Shown: positions 1 to 8,918 of the stretch, one piece after another
Position numbering within the stretch: position 1 is the stretch's first letter
Layout of the letters: every line of letters begins with the position of its first letter
Assembly: GCA_021156365.1 (NCBI GenBank)
Contig: JAJNDK010000001.1
Span: 186,001 to 250,000 of the forward strand
Source of the DNA: Bacteroidota bacterium
Lineage (GTDB): Bacteria; Bacteroidota; Bacteroidia; B-17B0; Aurantibacillaceae
Length of the DNA: 64,000 nucleotides
Direction: 5' to 3'
Program-made: the position numbers and the translations under genes
The notes under the pieces: generated by a model
What the model was told of the DNA's origin: nothing
Database searches by the model: none
The model's input: the letters and a program-made list of their open reading frames with translations, nothing else

Positions 1-76
1 CTCTTTCACCGTTTCGGCAGCCACTGCACAGCAAGTCAATCCGGGGGTGAGAGTACGTTTTAGATTACCACTTTAA
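1..76 (+). CDS. C-terminal end of a probable sensor histidine kinase (cut by window edge)
   Basis: Frame 2 is open from the window edge to a TAA at 74-76 and encodes 24 residues ending in RVRFRLPL. A final beta strand of the form (G)xxVxFxLPL is typical of the end of the HATPase_c domain in histidine kinases. The stop lies 21 bp before a LytTR response regulator on the same strand, and LytS-type kinases are commonly encoded just upstream of such regulators. I therefore infer the kinase partner of the next gene. Only the tail is visible, so no catalytic motif can be checked. Confidence 0.55.
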   Translation, partial: SFTVSAATAQQVNPGVRVRFRLPL

Positions 77-97
77 TTTTCTTATATTTACTTCGTT

Positions 98-844
98 ATG
101 CTCAAAGTGATCATTGCAGATGATGTACAGGACATCCGCGAATCCCTCGCGAAGATGCTGGCTGCCTGTTGTCCGGCTGCAGAGGTAGTGGCTTCAACAG
201 AAAGCGTGGAGACAACCGTTGCCGCCATTAAAACCCATTTGCCCGATGTGGTATTGCTGGATGTCGAAATGAAGGACGGTACGGGTTTCGATGTGCTGAA
301 ACAATTTCCATCTGCACGCTTCAAAGTTATTTTTGTGACAGCTTACCAGCACTATTCATTCGAGGCGTTTCGTTTTTCGGCTCTTGACTACCTGCTGAAA
401 CCGGTGGATCCGGATCTGCTGGCGCAGGCGGTAAACAAAGCAGCTGACATAACCGATCGTGAAAAATTGTCGCTGAAAATAGATTCCTTCCTCCACAATA
501 TGCAGGAAACATCAAAAGGTCCGAAAAAGATCGTGCTCCGGACCATCGACAATATACATGTGGTGACTGTGAACGACATTGTTCATTGTGAAGCCGATCA
601 GAGCTATACCACTTTTTACCTGAACGATAAAAGCCGTATTGTAGTAACGCGCAGTCTTTCCGAATTCGATGAGCTGCTGGTGCCTTATCAGTTCGTACGG
701 ATCCATCAATCCTATCTTGTGAATACCTCGTTCATCAAACGCTTCAACAAAGCGGACAATACATTGCTGCTATCGGACGCTACCGTTTTGCCGGTTTCCG
801 TACGCAAAAAAGAGCAGCTGCTTCAGTTGCTTGCTTCTCTTTGA
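98..844 (+). CDS. LytTR-family response regulator
   Basis: This 248-residue protein has the two-domain plan of LytR/AlgR regulators. The N-terminal receiver domain (about 1-120) has the acidic pair D8/D9, the phospho-acceptor D55 in VVLLDVEM, T81 and K101 (LLKPVD). The C-terminal LytTR DNA-binding domain (about 143-245) has the conserved FVRIHQSYLVN stretch. It should bind promoter DNA when phosphorylated by a partner kinase, and the kinase tail ending at 76 is the likely partner. A Bacteroidota-like -7 element, TATATTTA, lies at 83-90, only 7 nt before the ATG, so this gene may also have its own short-leader promoter. The target genes cannot be told from the sequence. Confidence 0.93.
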   Translation: MLKVIIADDVQDIRESLAKMLAACCPAAEVVASTESVETTVAAIKTHLPDVVLLDVEMKDGTGFDVLKQFPSARFKVIFVTAYQHYSFEAFRFSALDYLLKPVDPDLLAQAVNKAADITDREKLSLKIDSFLHNMQETSKGPKKIVLRTIDNIHVVTVNDIVHCEADQSYTTFYLNDKSRIVVTRSLSEFDELLVPYQFVRIHQSYLVNTSFIKRFNKADNTLLLSDATVLPVSVRKKEQLLQLLASL

Positions 845-1021
845 AACAGGGAAGGTTGGATTTTTCTCCGATCAGGAATATCAAATTTCTGTACAACAAA
901 GTGAAAAAAGTGCTTACGGTTTCCCGCCGGATCCATACGCATAATAAAAATCCTTATACACTTACAGTTCTTCCGTTCCGGTGTGCAGGCCATCCATTAC
1001 TTTAGTTCTGTAAAGAAACAA

Positions 1022-1480
1022 ATGAACTGGTCATTGATCATAGACGACAGCAAGTGTAAACAGCAGCTGGCCACTTTCCTGAAACAGCATTCGGAAAGCG
1101 TGCTGCTGAAAAAAGGCACCGGTGCCACCGCTTCTCATAGCGGCTTTATAGTTGTCAATTCATCCAGCGAGATAAGGCTGGTCCGGATCGCAGATATCGT
1201 GCAGTGCCATGCCCAGCGGAACTACACACAGATCCAGCTGAACGGCGGTAAAAAGATCACCAGCAGTAAATCGCTCAAGCTGTTCGAAGAGCTGCTACAG
1301 GACTGCGGATTTGTACGCATTCATCAATCACACCTTGTGAACCTGCAGTATATGGACAGATACATTAAAGGCGCAGGCGGTCATATTATCCTCAAAGACG
1401 GAACAAGCCTGCCTGTAGCAGCCAGGAAGAAGGAGCATTTTCTGAAAGAACTGGAAATACTGAAATACAGCTCGGTTTAA
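1022..1480 (+). CDS. LytTR DNA-binding domain protein without receiver domain
   Basis: A protein of about 152 residues whose C-terminal two thirds is a LytTR domain (EIRLVRIADIVQCHA, GFVRIHQSHLVN, LPVAARKKEHFL). The domain is closely similar to that of the response regulator just upstream, but there is no receiver domain; the first 40-50 residues match nothing I recognise. An in-frame ATG at 983 would add 13 residues. I prefer 1022 because TACTTTAG at 998-1005 resembles a -7 promoter element. The close match to its neighbour suggests duplication of the LytTR half, and it could compete for or share the neighbour's binding sites (inference). Confidence 0.8.
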   Translation: MNWSLIIDDSKCKQQLATFLKQHSESVLLKKGTGATASHSGFIVVNSSSEIRLVRIADIVQCHAQRNYTQIQLNGGKKITSSKSLKLFEELLQDCGFVRIHQSHLVNLQYMDRYIKGAGGHIILKDGTSLPVAARKKEHFLKELEILKYSSV

Positions 1481-1814
1481 TGCTATTGTCTATTGCGGGT
1501 TTCCGGTTTCGGGTTCATGCCGAGTGTAGTAGGGAGAGGCAGCCGCAGATTGGCGCGGATTACGCGGATGTGTTAGGATTAATTTATTAGATTTCCCGCT
1601 CCAACATGTCCCGTCCCGAGGCTTCGGGACTACGGAATAAACACAATTTCCGGATCTCTGATCCACTAACACTCACAACAGAGCCCCTTAAGAATTGACC
1701 CTGATCTTCCCTTGCTGTGGATTTTTTTAAAATCTTTTCAAAAAGGGCGGAATTCCGAACTTTTTTTCCTGACAGATACTGTAGATTTGGTGCAGGCCGT
1801 TACCGTATCGAAAC
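1481..1814. repeat. Gene-free gap with dispersed repeat sequence
   Basis: No credible gene is present. The gap carries a stretch with the words GCAGATTGGCGCGGATT and ACGCGGAT (about 1540-1570), which also occur in the gaps near 8590 and 8640. It also carries a hairpin, GTCCCGA-GGCT-TCGGGAC, at 1613-1630. Both resemble the short dispersed intergenic repeats seen elsewhere in this window. Confidence 0.5.
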
Positions 1815-3287
1815 ATGAGTGCACAACAGGCAGATAAAAATGAGGAAAAGAAAAGCCAGTCGCTGGCGGATCAGCTTTCTGAAAAGAAAAGTGGCGGTAT
1901 ATCCGGGCCTCAGTTTGTAGATAACCGACCGGAAGCTATCCAGATGCGAAAATTGCAGGATGTAGCCAATAACAGCGATCAATCCAAACAAGCGGCTCAA
2001 CTGCAGGCCATGGTCGATACCAATCCGGCAAAACGCTGGCAGCCTGTTCAGAAAAAAGCGAACACTACCGGTTTGCCCGATCAGCTTAAGACAGGAGTTG
2101 AAAACCTGTCGGGCTATTCGCTTGATGATGTGCAGGTACATTACAATTCGGGTAAACCTGCCCAGCTGCAGGCTAATGCTTTTGCACAGGATGATCAGAT
2201 CCATATAGGCCCGGGCCAGGAAAAACATTTAGCTCATGAGGCCTGGCATGTAGTACAGCAAAAGCAGGGAAGGGTTGAAACCACGCGACAGCTTCAGGAT
2301 AAAGTTAACATCAATGATAATGCGGACCTGGAAAAAGAAGCGGATGTGATGGGAGCGGAAGCAGAGAACAATATGGATGAGAGTGTAAGAGACGAAGGGT
2401 GCGGTATGGAAAATACTTCATCGGAGTCTTTGGTTGTTCAAAGGAAAAGCTCCGCCGGAGTAATACAACGGAACGTTACAATAAATTTGTCGGGTGCAGG
2501 CGCAATTAATCGGGTAGAAGTAGACAGGACGGGAGAGTCCGGAATTTTTGGCGCAGGAATAGGTCATGCAGGCGATCATACTACAGCACACGTTGTGTTT
2601 CGCTATATGATCGCGAACCAATTGATCGGCCGAACCCTGGCAGAAGCTCCTGCTATACTCAGGCACCTGTATGATGAAATATGGAACATGCCGGGTAACG
2701 CAAATTTTGATGATGTGCCGCAAGATCTGGAGGACAATTTTGACAATGCCGCTATAGCTGCTATGGCTGCACTTGATGCTGTAGAAGCGAATGCAGATAT
2801 TGCAACTGTACAGACTGCGGCACAGGCCATTCTGAATTTCAGGAATTCGGTTCCGCTTTCGGCTTTTGCGGAAGGAAGAGTAGGTGGTGGAGAGGGGCCG
2901 CAAGCAGCAAGACTCCAGGTTGCTCAGCGAGCCCTGAGAGCCGATCCTACAATTGATATTGAAACATTGCTGGGCCAAGCACCTCCTTTTAACGGAGATG
3001 GAACTGCGGCTCAACAGATCCTGACAGCCGTAGTAAGGCTTTTGGATACGGGGCGTATTTCGCAGGACCTGGAGGGCGAGGTGGATACAGATGAGACTCC
3101 AGGTATGTCAGGCGATTATGAAAGTGACCGGGAGGATTTAGCTAATCAGCACCTGCAGACAATAGCGCTTGCCTTTCCGGATTTATGGGCTGTTGTACTT
3201 GCTGCGCAGGAAGATGCGCTTCGCCAGCGCCTTATTGCCCAGATGGAAATCGGCAACTATAAAGACGAAGAGTATGTGGATGACTGA
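1815..3287 (+). CDS. DUF4157 (eCIS core domain) protein with unknown C-terminal domain
   Basis: A 490-residue soluble protein with no signal peptide. Residues about 86-182 match the DUF4157/eCIS-core family: the LSGYSLDDVQVHYNS motif, the metalloprotease-like HEAWH at 141-145 followed by VVQQ, and the closing DLEKEADVMG. The N-terminal FVDNRPEAIQMRKLQ stretch is typical of Bacteroidota members. Two short VVQRK/VIQRN motifs (about 207-219) mark the end of the shared region; the remaining 270 residues are acidic, mostly helical in character, and match nothing I know. DUF4157 proteins are established as associated with extracellular contractile injection systems and often carry toxin domains. 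No sheath, tube or baseplate gene is in this window, so the role as an effector is inference. Confidence 0.88.
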   Translation: MSAQQADKNEEKKSQSLADQLSEKKSGGISGPQFVDNRPEAIQMRKLQDVANNSDQSKQAAQLQAMVDTNPAKRWQPVQKKANTTGLPDQLKTGVENLSGYSLDDVQVHYNSGKPAQLQANAFAQDDQIHIGPGQEKHLAHEAWHVVQQKQGRVETTRQLQDKVNINDNADLEKEADVMGAEAENNMDESVRDEGCGMENTSSESLVVQRKSSAGVIQRNVTINLSGAGAINRVEVDRTGESGIFGAGIGHAGDHTTAHVVFRYMIANQLIGRTLAEAPAILRHLYDEIWNMPGNANFDDVPQDLEDNFDNAAIAAMAALDAVEANADIATVQTAAQAILNFRNSVPLSAFAEGRVGGGEGPQAARLQVAQRALRADPTIDIETLLGQAPPFNGDGTAAQQILTAVVRLLDTGRISQDLEGEVDTDETPGMSGDYESDREDLANQHLQTIALAFPDLWAVVLAAQEDALRQRLIAQMEIGNYKDEEYVDD

Positions 3288-3427
3288 CCCGCTCTGCAGT
3301 GCTTGCTATAACTATCGGAAATCATGAAATAAACGTAGTCTCCAGGCTCTTTTTTATCAGTCAGTAATTTGTAAATTTGACGAAGAGAAGGCAGGTTTCA
3401 GTCAGGAACTGCCAAATACAATTAAAA

Positions 3428-3775
3428 ATGAAAACATTTACTTACCAATCGGTCAAAACAACAGAGGTTGCAGAAGCCGACTTTCCCGAAAAAATGAATT
3501 GGGAAGATGCGAAAGCGGCCTGCGAAAACCTGGGTGAAGGCTGGCGCTTGCCCACAAAAGAAGAGATGGCGGAGCTCTTTGAAAATTATTACCTGAAAGG
3601 ACTCGGAAATTTTGAGAGTGGGGGAGATTACTGGCTTTCCGATCACAATACTTCAGCCCTGTTCCGCGACACCATGGGATATTATGCAGGCTATGAATAC
3701 AAAACCAAATTTGATAAGCATTGCGTGCGAGCCGTGAGGAGCACTAAAGTAATTACCGATGGCAACAGCACATAA
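3428..3775 (+). CDS. Small Lcl/DUF1566-like protein
   Basis: A 115-residue protein with the pattern NWEDAKAACENLGEGWRLPTKEE, then a YWLSD strand and a closing CVRAVRS. This order (N-W-x-A, GWRLPT, YWxS, RxVR) is the signature of the Lcl C-terminal/DUF1566 fold, which is also distantly like formylglycine-generating and C-type-lectin-like folds. There is no export signal. An upstream ATG at 3377 is in frame, but the added residues (MTKRRQVSVRNC) do not resemble the family, so I start at 3428. The function is not known; a carbohydrate- or surface-recognition role is only a guess. Confidence 0.7.
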   Translation: MKTFTYQSVKTTEVAEADFPEKMNWEDAKAACENLGEGWRLPTKEEMAELFENYYLKGLGNFESGGDYWLSDHNTSALFRDTMGYYAGYEYKTKFDKHCVRAVRSTKVITDGNST

Positions 3776-4010
3776 TTAACGCGCTGACAGATACTTTTTT
3801 CCGGTTCCTATAGAACATTTATCCCTGAACAATGTACTTTCTTGCGGAAAAATAGCCATTTTTTCCGGCGGATAGTCCGTTAAAACAGAAGTATAATGCA
3901 TGTTTTATGCTGTATTATCCGATTTTCACCGGATGCATTGCTTTTATTGCAGCAATATCTGCTTTCCGGACGAATTGTTCCTTTGGTATTGTCAGGAACA
4001 ATGCCGGAAA

Positions 4011-5288
4011 TTACCCTGCTGAAGGTTTTGGTCCTTTGCGATGGAAGCTTTTTTTGTTTCCATTTCCGCCGCCGCCACCTTTTCCACCTTTGTTGAAAGG
4101 TCTTTTTCCGCCGCCACCAAAGGCAGCTTTTTTATTGGCTTCCGGATCGTATACAGGTCCTTCACCTAAATCAGCAGGCAAAGGTAATTTGTCTACTTCG
4201 CGTCCCATCAATGCTTCGATACGGGCAAATTTCTGCTGATCGCGCTGGTTGATGAAAGTAATGGCTACACCGGCTTTTTCGGCACGGGCTGTACGACCGA
4301 TACGGTGAATATAATCTTCCGGATCAGGAGGAGCATCGTAATTTACGACAAGGCTGATCCCTTCCACATCGATCCCGCGCGATAAAATGTCGGTACCGAT
4401 GAGGATCCTTAATCTTCTTCCTTTGAAATCGCGCATGATCTCCTCGCGTTCTGACTGCAGCAGGTCGGAGTGAAAAGCCTTTAAGGAAGGCTCTTTCATA
4501 CGCAGGCTCTTTTCGAGAAGTTTTACATTGTCTTTGGTAGAAGAGAAAATGATCACCGACTGGTAATCTTCGTTCTTCAATATCTCTGTCAGTAGTTTTT
4601 CTTTTTGTCCGTCGTATACCACATAAGCCTGCTGCACAATTCCTGCTGCCGGCTGGCTGATGGCGATATTGATCTGCTCCGGGTTATTGGAGATCTCGTT
4701 GGCCAGCAGGCGCATTTTCGGCGGCATGGTAGCGGAGAACATGATCGTCTGGCGGTTTTTCGGAAGGTAATTGATAATGGTTTTGATATCGTCGAAGAAA
4801 CCCATGTCCAGCATACGATCTGCCTCATCCAGTACCAGATGCTGCAAATGCTCGAAATTGATATCGCCAGCCTGCAGCAATGCTAATAAACGTCCGGGAG
4901 TAGCGCACACAATGTCCACACCTTCTCTCAGGGAGCGTTTTTGTTTTTCCCAGGTGATACCGTCATTTCCACCGTAGATGGCGATGGAGCCAACTCCGCA
5001 GAAATAACCCATTCCGTCCACCTGCTGATCGATCTGTACGGCCAGCTCGCGGGTAGGGGTGATGATGAGTGTATTTAAATGCCTGGTTTCTGCTTTTAAG
5101 ATATGATCGATGATCGGTAAAAGAAAAGCGGCTGTTTTACCGGTCCCGGTCTGCGCGCAGGCGATCAGGTCTTTGTTGTTGGTAATAACAGGAATGGCTT
5201 GTTGCTGTATGGGGGTGGGTTGTTTGTAACCCATGCTGTAAAGTCCTTCTAAAAGGGAAGCATCAAAATTAAAATCTTCGAATGTCAA
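4011..5288 (-). CDS. DEAD-box ATP-dependent RNA helicase, RhlE-like
   Basis: A 425-residue helicase with all the family motifs: the Q motif (YKQPTPIQQQ), Walker A AQTGTGKT (45-52), PTREL, TPGR, DEAD (154-157), SAT (185-187), GTDILSRGID and HRIGRTAR. The protein ends in a short basic tail rich in Gly, Lys and Asn (from about 390), typical of the RhlE/CsdA-like helicases of Bacteroidota, where the tail helps bind RNA. It is expected to unwind structured RNA in ribosome assembly or mRNA turnover, for example in the cold. It is a single gene with no partner. Confidence 0.95.
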   Translation of the reverse strand: MTFEDFNFDASLLEGLYSMGYKQPTPIQQQAIPVITNNKDLIACAQTGTGKTAAFLLPIIDHILKAETRHLNTLIITPTRELAVQIDQQVDGMGYFCGVGSIAIYGGNDGITWEKQKRSLREGVDIVCATPGRLLALLQAGDINFEHLQHLVLDEADRMLDMGFFDDIKTIINYLPKNRQTIMFSATMPPKMRLLANEISNNPEQINIAISQPAAGIVQQAYVVYDGQKEKLLTEILKNEDYQSVIIFSSTKDNVKLLEKSLRMKEPSLKAFHSDLLQSEREEIMRDFKGRRLRILIGTDILSRGIDVEGISLVVNYDAPPDPEDYIHRIGRTARAEKAGVAITFINQRDQQKFARIEALMGREVDKLPLPADLGEGPVYDPEANKKAAFGGGGKRPFNKGGKGGGGGNGNKKSFHRKGPKPSAG

Positions 5289-5397
5289 TTGGAAACGTGT
5301 TTAAAATGAATAATTTAAGCCGTAAAGATACGGTTTATTCTTCAATGTTTCCTGTTTCGGATTTCGTGTTTCACAACAGGGATTTCATCGTAAGGAA

Positions 5398-7098
5398 TCA
5401 ATACTTGATCATTTTGGAGCGGCTGGTCTTTCCCTGAGAACTCAGCTCTACTATATAACATCCCGAAGCAAGCGATTGGGTATTGATGGAATTGCCTGCC
5501 GAAGTGTTTGTAGATAAAACCGGCATACCTAACTCATTTATTAAGCGGATATCTGAATCTACAGAGATATTATTTAAGTAAAGGGCATCGGAGAAGGGAT
5601 TTGGGAAAGCAAAAACCGAGGAACCTTCTTCGTTCTTTATTAATAAGGCAGGAGCAGTGTATTTGGCTATAAACAGATCATACGAACCGTTTGATGGAAG
5701 TATCGGGCCACCCGCAAAAGGATCAAAGCTGCATATGTGGGAATAACTGCCCGTCAGGAAAACAGTACCTGAGCCATCAATAACAGCCGCCGAAATCCGA
5801 TCATTATCCGGACCACCGATCGTTCCTGAAAAAAGGTAATTCCAATTGGGATCGTATGCCGCAACAAAAGCGTCTATTGAATAACTCAGAGACTGAGCAG
5901 GTACCACTCCTGCAGAGAGATCAAAATCAACCTGATTTTGATATATCCCCACAACATACAGGTTGTTCATATTGTCAAAATACAGTGTTGAGACATCAAT
6001 CATATTTCCTAAAGATACTTCATAGGCCTTGGCATTAATTACATTTCCGGTATTGGTATATTTAGCAATAAAAGTCATCTCATAGGTTGCAGTATTCAAT
6101 GTGTAGTTTGTTAAAGAGGTATCAAAATTAACCCCGGTTAAACCACCATCTAATAATCCGGCAACATAAATATTTCCTGAATTATCAAGTGCTATTTTTC
6201 TTATAAAGTTAAAGCCAGTAGCATTGGAGACAATACTTTTTGCAAAGATATAATTGCCCCCGGAATCATATTTTGCAAAAAACACATCCTGATCACCGCT
6301 ACAAGGCAAATTTACTAAAGGTGTCCCCGGATCAAAATCCGTGGTTGTGGCAAAATTACCCGCGACATATATATTGTTGTTATCGTCAAGCTCCAGGCGG
6401 TGTACAGAATTAGCATTAAAACCGGGATCCTCCAGGCAAAAGGCAAAAACGAGGTCGCCTGTGGAATTGTATTTTGCCACAAAGGGAATTGATACATTAT
6501 CTGTATAAGCTAAAACAGCCGGAGAAGGATCAAAATCAAGCGTTCCGCTAAATGAGCCGACTATAATGATATTCCCATTACTATCAACTTTGCTGTCAGA
6601 AATCGAAAACAGATCACTGCATGAAAGTGATTTTGCATAAATTAGATTTCCATTCGCGTCGTACTTGGCAAAAAAACAATTATTCGTTCCGGTAGGTAAT
6701 AAATTAAAAGTGTTGGCGGAAGGATCAAAATCAACAGTTCCCGAAAAATATCCGGAAAGATAAATATTGTCATTCTGATCTGTTTCCATGGAAGATAAAT
6801 AATCGTACCAGGTGCCACCGAATGTTTTTACATACACAAGGTTACCGCTTTGATCAAACCGGGCAAAATACAGATCGCTTTGCCCTACAGAAGTTTGTGT
6901 ATTGGTAGCCGCGGAAGGATCAAAGTCCACACTATTATAGAAGTTTCCTGCAATGATCAGATCGCCGGTGCTGATTTTTTTAATATTGCCTGAGTACTCG
7001 GAGTCAATGCTTCCCATTCCTTTCACCCAATCTATATTCAGGCTCTGAGAGAATAACATGTTCCCGAATACACAAAAAATAAGTAGTAGTTTTTTCAT
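5398..7098 (-). CDS. T9SS cargo with SBBP-type beta-propeller repeats
   Basis: A 566-residue secreted protein with signal peptide MKKLLLIFCVFGNMLFSQ. Residues about 40-470 are repeated blades of about 55-60 residues with the patterns 'DNIYVAGxF', 'VDFDPS' and 'FFAKYDxxGN', as in SBBP (beta-propeller) proteins. A linker with AFPNPFSDALYLNN opens the C-terminal sorting domain, which ends SGCYIVELSS...MIKY. The sorting domain directs export through the type IX system and anchoring or release at the cell surface. Ligand and function are unknown. It lies tail-on to the helicase gene and just downstream of mgtE on the same strand. Confidence 0.9.
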   Translation of the reverse strand: MKKLLLIFCVFGNMLFSQSLNIDWVKGMGSIDSEYSGNIKKISTGDLIIAGNFYNSVDFDPSAATNTQTSVGQSDLYFARFDQSGNLVYVKTFGGTWYDYLSSMETDQNDNIYLSGYFSGTVDFDPSANTFNLLPTGTNNCFFAKYDANGNLIYAKSLSCSDLFSISDSKVDSNGNIIIVGSFSGTLDFDPSPAVLAYTDNVSIPFVAKYNSTGDLVFAFCLEDPGFNANSVHRLELDDNNNIYVAGNFATTTDFDPGTPLVNLPCSGDQDVFFAKYDSGGNYIFAKSIVSNATGFNFIRKIALDNSGNIYVAGLLDGGLTGVNFDTSLTNYTLNTATYEMTFIAKYTNTGNVINAKAYEVSLGNMIDVSTLYFDNMNNLYVVGIYQNQVDFDLSAGVVPAQSLSYSIDAFVAAYDPNWNYLFSGTIGGPDNDRISAAVIDGSGTVFLTGSYSHICSFDPFAGGPILPSNGSYDLFIAKYTAPALLIKNEEGSSVFAFPNPFSDALYLNNISVDSDIRLINELGMPVLSTNTSAGNSINTQSLASGCYIVELSSQGKTSRSKMIKY

Positions 7099-7136
7099 AG
7101 GTGGGTTTTAAAAGAGGTTTAGTGTTCAATGATTTT

Positions 7137-8489
7137 CTATACACTATACAACATCCTCCCGATCAGGAAATAGATCGTAATACCAAGGATGTCATTCAGT
7201 GTCGTTACGAAAGGGCCGGTTGCAAGTGCAGGATTTATTTTAAAGCGGTGAAGGGTAAGCGGAACAAAAGTGCCTAAGAAGGAGGCAAACATAATTACAG
7301 TGATCAGCGCAATACTCACTATGATCGCAAGATTAAAGCTATCACTGATGAGTGCATTGTAACCAAAGATCAGCGAAGAACAAATGACCCCGTTCACAAG
7401 GCCAACCGCCAGCTCTTTCATCAGCTTCGGCACCAGGCGCTCACCTTTCATGGAATTATTGGCAAGCCCCTGCACAATGATGGCGGAGGATTGTACCCCC
7501 ACATTACCACCCGTAGCTCCGATCAGCGGAATAAAAAATGCCATTTCCGGGTGGATCTTGATCTGGCTTTCGTAGCTGCCGATGATGCGCGAACCGATAA
7601 TACCGCCACACATACCTACCAGCAGCCATGGAATACGGGATCTGGATAAACGCCAGATACTGTCCGTAGAATCCACATCATCCGAGATACCGGACATACG
7701 CTGCATATCTTTTTCGGCCTCTTCGCGGATCACATCTACCACGTCATCGATCGTAATACGTCCCATCAAACGCCCCAGGCCATCCACTACGGGCAATACA
7801 ACAAGATCGTATTTCCGCATGATAGCAGCGACCTCACTGGTAGCAGTGGAGGTTTTTACGGATATGATCTCCGAATCGTATATTTCTTCAATGCGGGTGA
7901 TAGGGTGGGAGACAACCAGTTTTTTCAGGGATAACAGACCGATCAGGCGTTCTTTTTCGTCTACCACATACACCGTGTACATCACATCCACGTTGTCGGT
8001 TTGCCTGCGGATCTCTTCTATACAGGCATTCACCGTTTCGTGGGCATACACGCTCACGAGCTCTTTCGCCATCAGGGATCCTGCCGTTCCCTCTTCATAG
8101 TTAAGGAGGTCGGCAATATCACTGGCCTGCTCGATGTCTTCGATCTGGGAAAGTACTTCTTCCTGGATATCTTCCGGGAGCTCGCTGATCACATCGGCCG
8201 CATCATCCGAATCCATCTGATCCAGCTGCTCCGCGATCTCTTTGGTAGAAAGGGATGCGAGTAATTCCTCCCGCAGCTCATCATTCAGCTCCAGCAGTAC
8301 ATCGGCGGTGGTTTCTTCCGGCAGTAACTTATACAGGTATTGCGCCTCTTCAAATTCCAGCTGGTTAAAGATCTCCGCCACATCGGCTGCGTATTGTTCC
8401 TGCAACTGGTCCGCCAGGAAATCATCGTTGTGCTCCTCGATCGCGAGGCGCAACATATCTAAGTATTCGGCGGTTAATTCAAATTGCAT
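7137..8489 (-). CDS. mgtE: Magnesium transporter MgtE
   Basis: A 450-residue inner-membrane Mg2+ channel with the full MgtE order. First comes an acidic helical N domain (about 20-125, many E and D, 'ELPEDIQEEVL'), then a CBS pair (about 130-255, LVVLPVVDGLGRLMGRITIDDV), then a five-helix pore domain from about 285 with PLIGATGGNVGVQ and PFVTTLNDILG. The cytosolic domains sense Mg2+ and gate the pore. A longer frame starts at 8510, but a perfect -7 element (TACTTTTG, 8505-8498 on this strand) lies between that ATG and the one at 8489, so 8489 is the start. The leader is then only a few bases long. Confidence 0.95.
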   Translation of the reverse strand: MQFELTAEYLDMLRLAIEEHNDDFLADQLQEQYAADVAEIFNQLEFEEAQYLYKLLPEETTADVLLELNDELREELLASLSTKEIAEQLDQMDSDDAADVISELPEDIQEEVLSQIEDIEQASDIADLLNYEEGTAGSLMAKELVSVYAHETVNACIEEIRRQTDNVDVMYTVYVVDEKERLIGLLSLKKLVVSHPITRIEEIYDSEIISVKTSTATSEVAAIMRKYDLVVLPVVDGLGRLMGRITIDDVVDVIREEAEKDMQRMSGISDDVDSTDSIWRLSRSRIPWLLVGMCGGIIGSRIIGSYESQIKIHPEMAFFIPLIGATGGNVGVQSSAIIVQGLANNSMKGERLVPKLMKELAVGLVNGVICSSLIFGYNALISDSFNLAIIVSIALITVIMFASFLGTFVPLTLHRFKINPALATGPFVTTLNDILGITIYFLIGRMLYSV

Positions 8490-8497
8490 GACGGCTG

Positions 8498-8505
8498 CAA
8501 AAGTA
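8498..8505 (-). promoter_or_regulatory. -7 promoter element of mgtE
   Basis: TACTTTTG on the minus strand fits the Bacteroidota -7 consensus TAnnTTTG and ends 8 nt before the mgtE ATG at 8489. A very short or leaderless transcript is expected. No clear -33 TTTG is seen at the standard distance. Confidence 0.5.
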
Positions 8506-8510
8506 AGCAT

Positions 8511-8918
8511 TTACTTTCTAAAGTCTTACCTGAGAAACAATTAAGTAAAGATAGCTTAAAAACGCGATAGCTGGCCAGACACAGATTACACAGATAACGC
8601 GGATTTAATCTCGTTGCAGCAGAGGATTGAGGTTATAATTAACGCGGATTATTTGGTGAGTAGTATTTATGCCAATGCCGGTTACAATACAACAAAGGCA
8701 TAAGTACAATCCTTGGAGATCTTGATAGAGCTGGCCAGACACAGATTACACGGATTTTCCGAATAAAACTTTGAAGAGTTATCTGTGAAAATTTTACAGA
8801 TCCCAATCCTAACCAAAAATCCGTGACATCAGCGGAATCTGTGTCTATATTTTTTCAGAGTAATCTGTGTTTTTTTATACGTCTTAATTTTTATCTTCGC
8901 TTCCCTAATCATTCGCAT
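8511..8918. repeat. Gene-free gap with dispersed direct and inverted repeats
   Basis: No gene is seen. CTGGCCAGACACAGATTACA occurs twice in direct orientation (8571-8590 and 8731-8750). AATCTGTGTCT at 8836-8846 is the inverted form of AGACACAGATT, and another AATCTGTG lies near 8865. Fragments such as AACGCGGATT recur around 8596 and 8641. Related sequence occurs in other gaps of the window (1540-1570, 43375-43430). This looks like a cluster of degenerate intergenic repeat elements. Confidence 0.65.

Noticed and set aside
1815-3287. Complete contractile injection system at this locus
   Set aside because: Only the DUF4157 protein is present; flanking genes are a LytTR regulator and a helicase, with no sheath, tube, spike or ATPase gene.
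3896-4239. Plus-strand frames at the 3' end of the helicase gene
   Set aside because: The Pro/Phe-rich translation is the antisense of the Gly/Lys-rich helicase tail.
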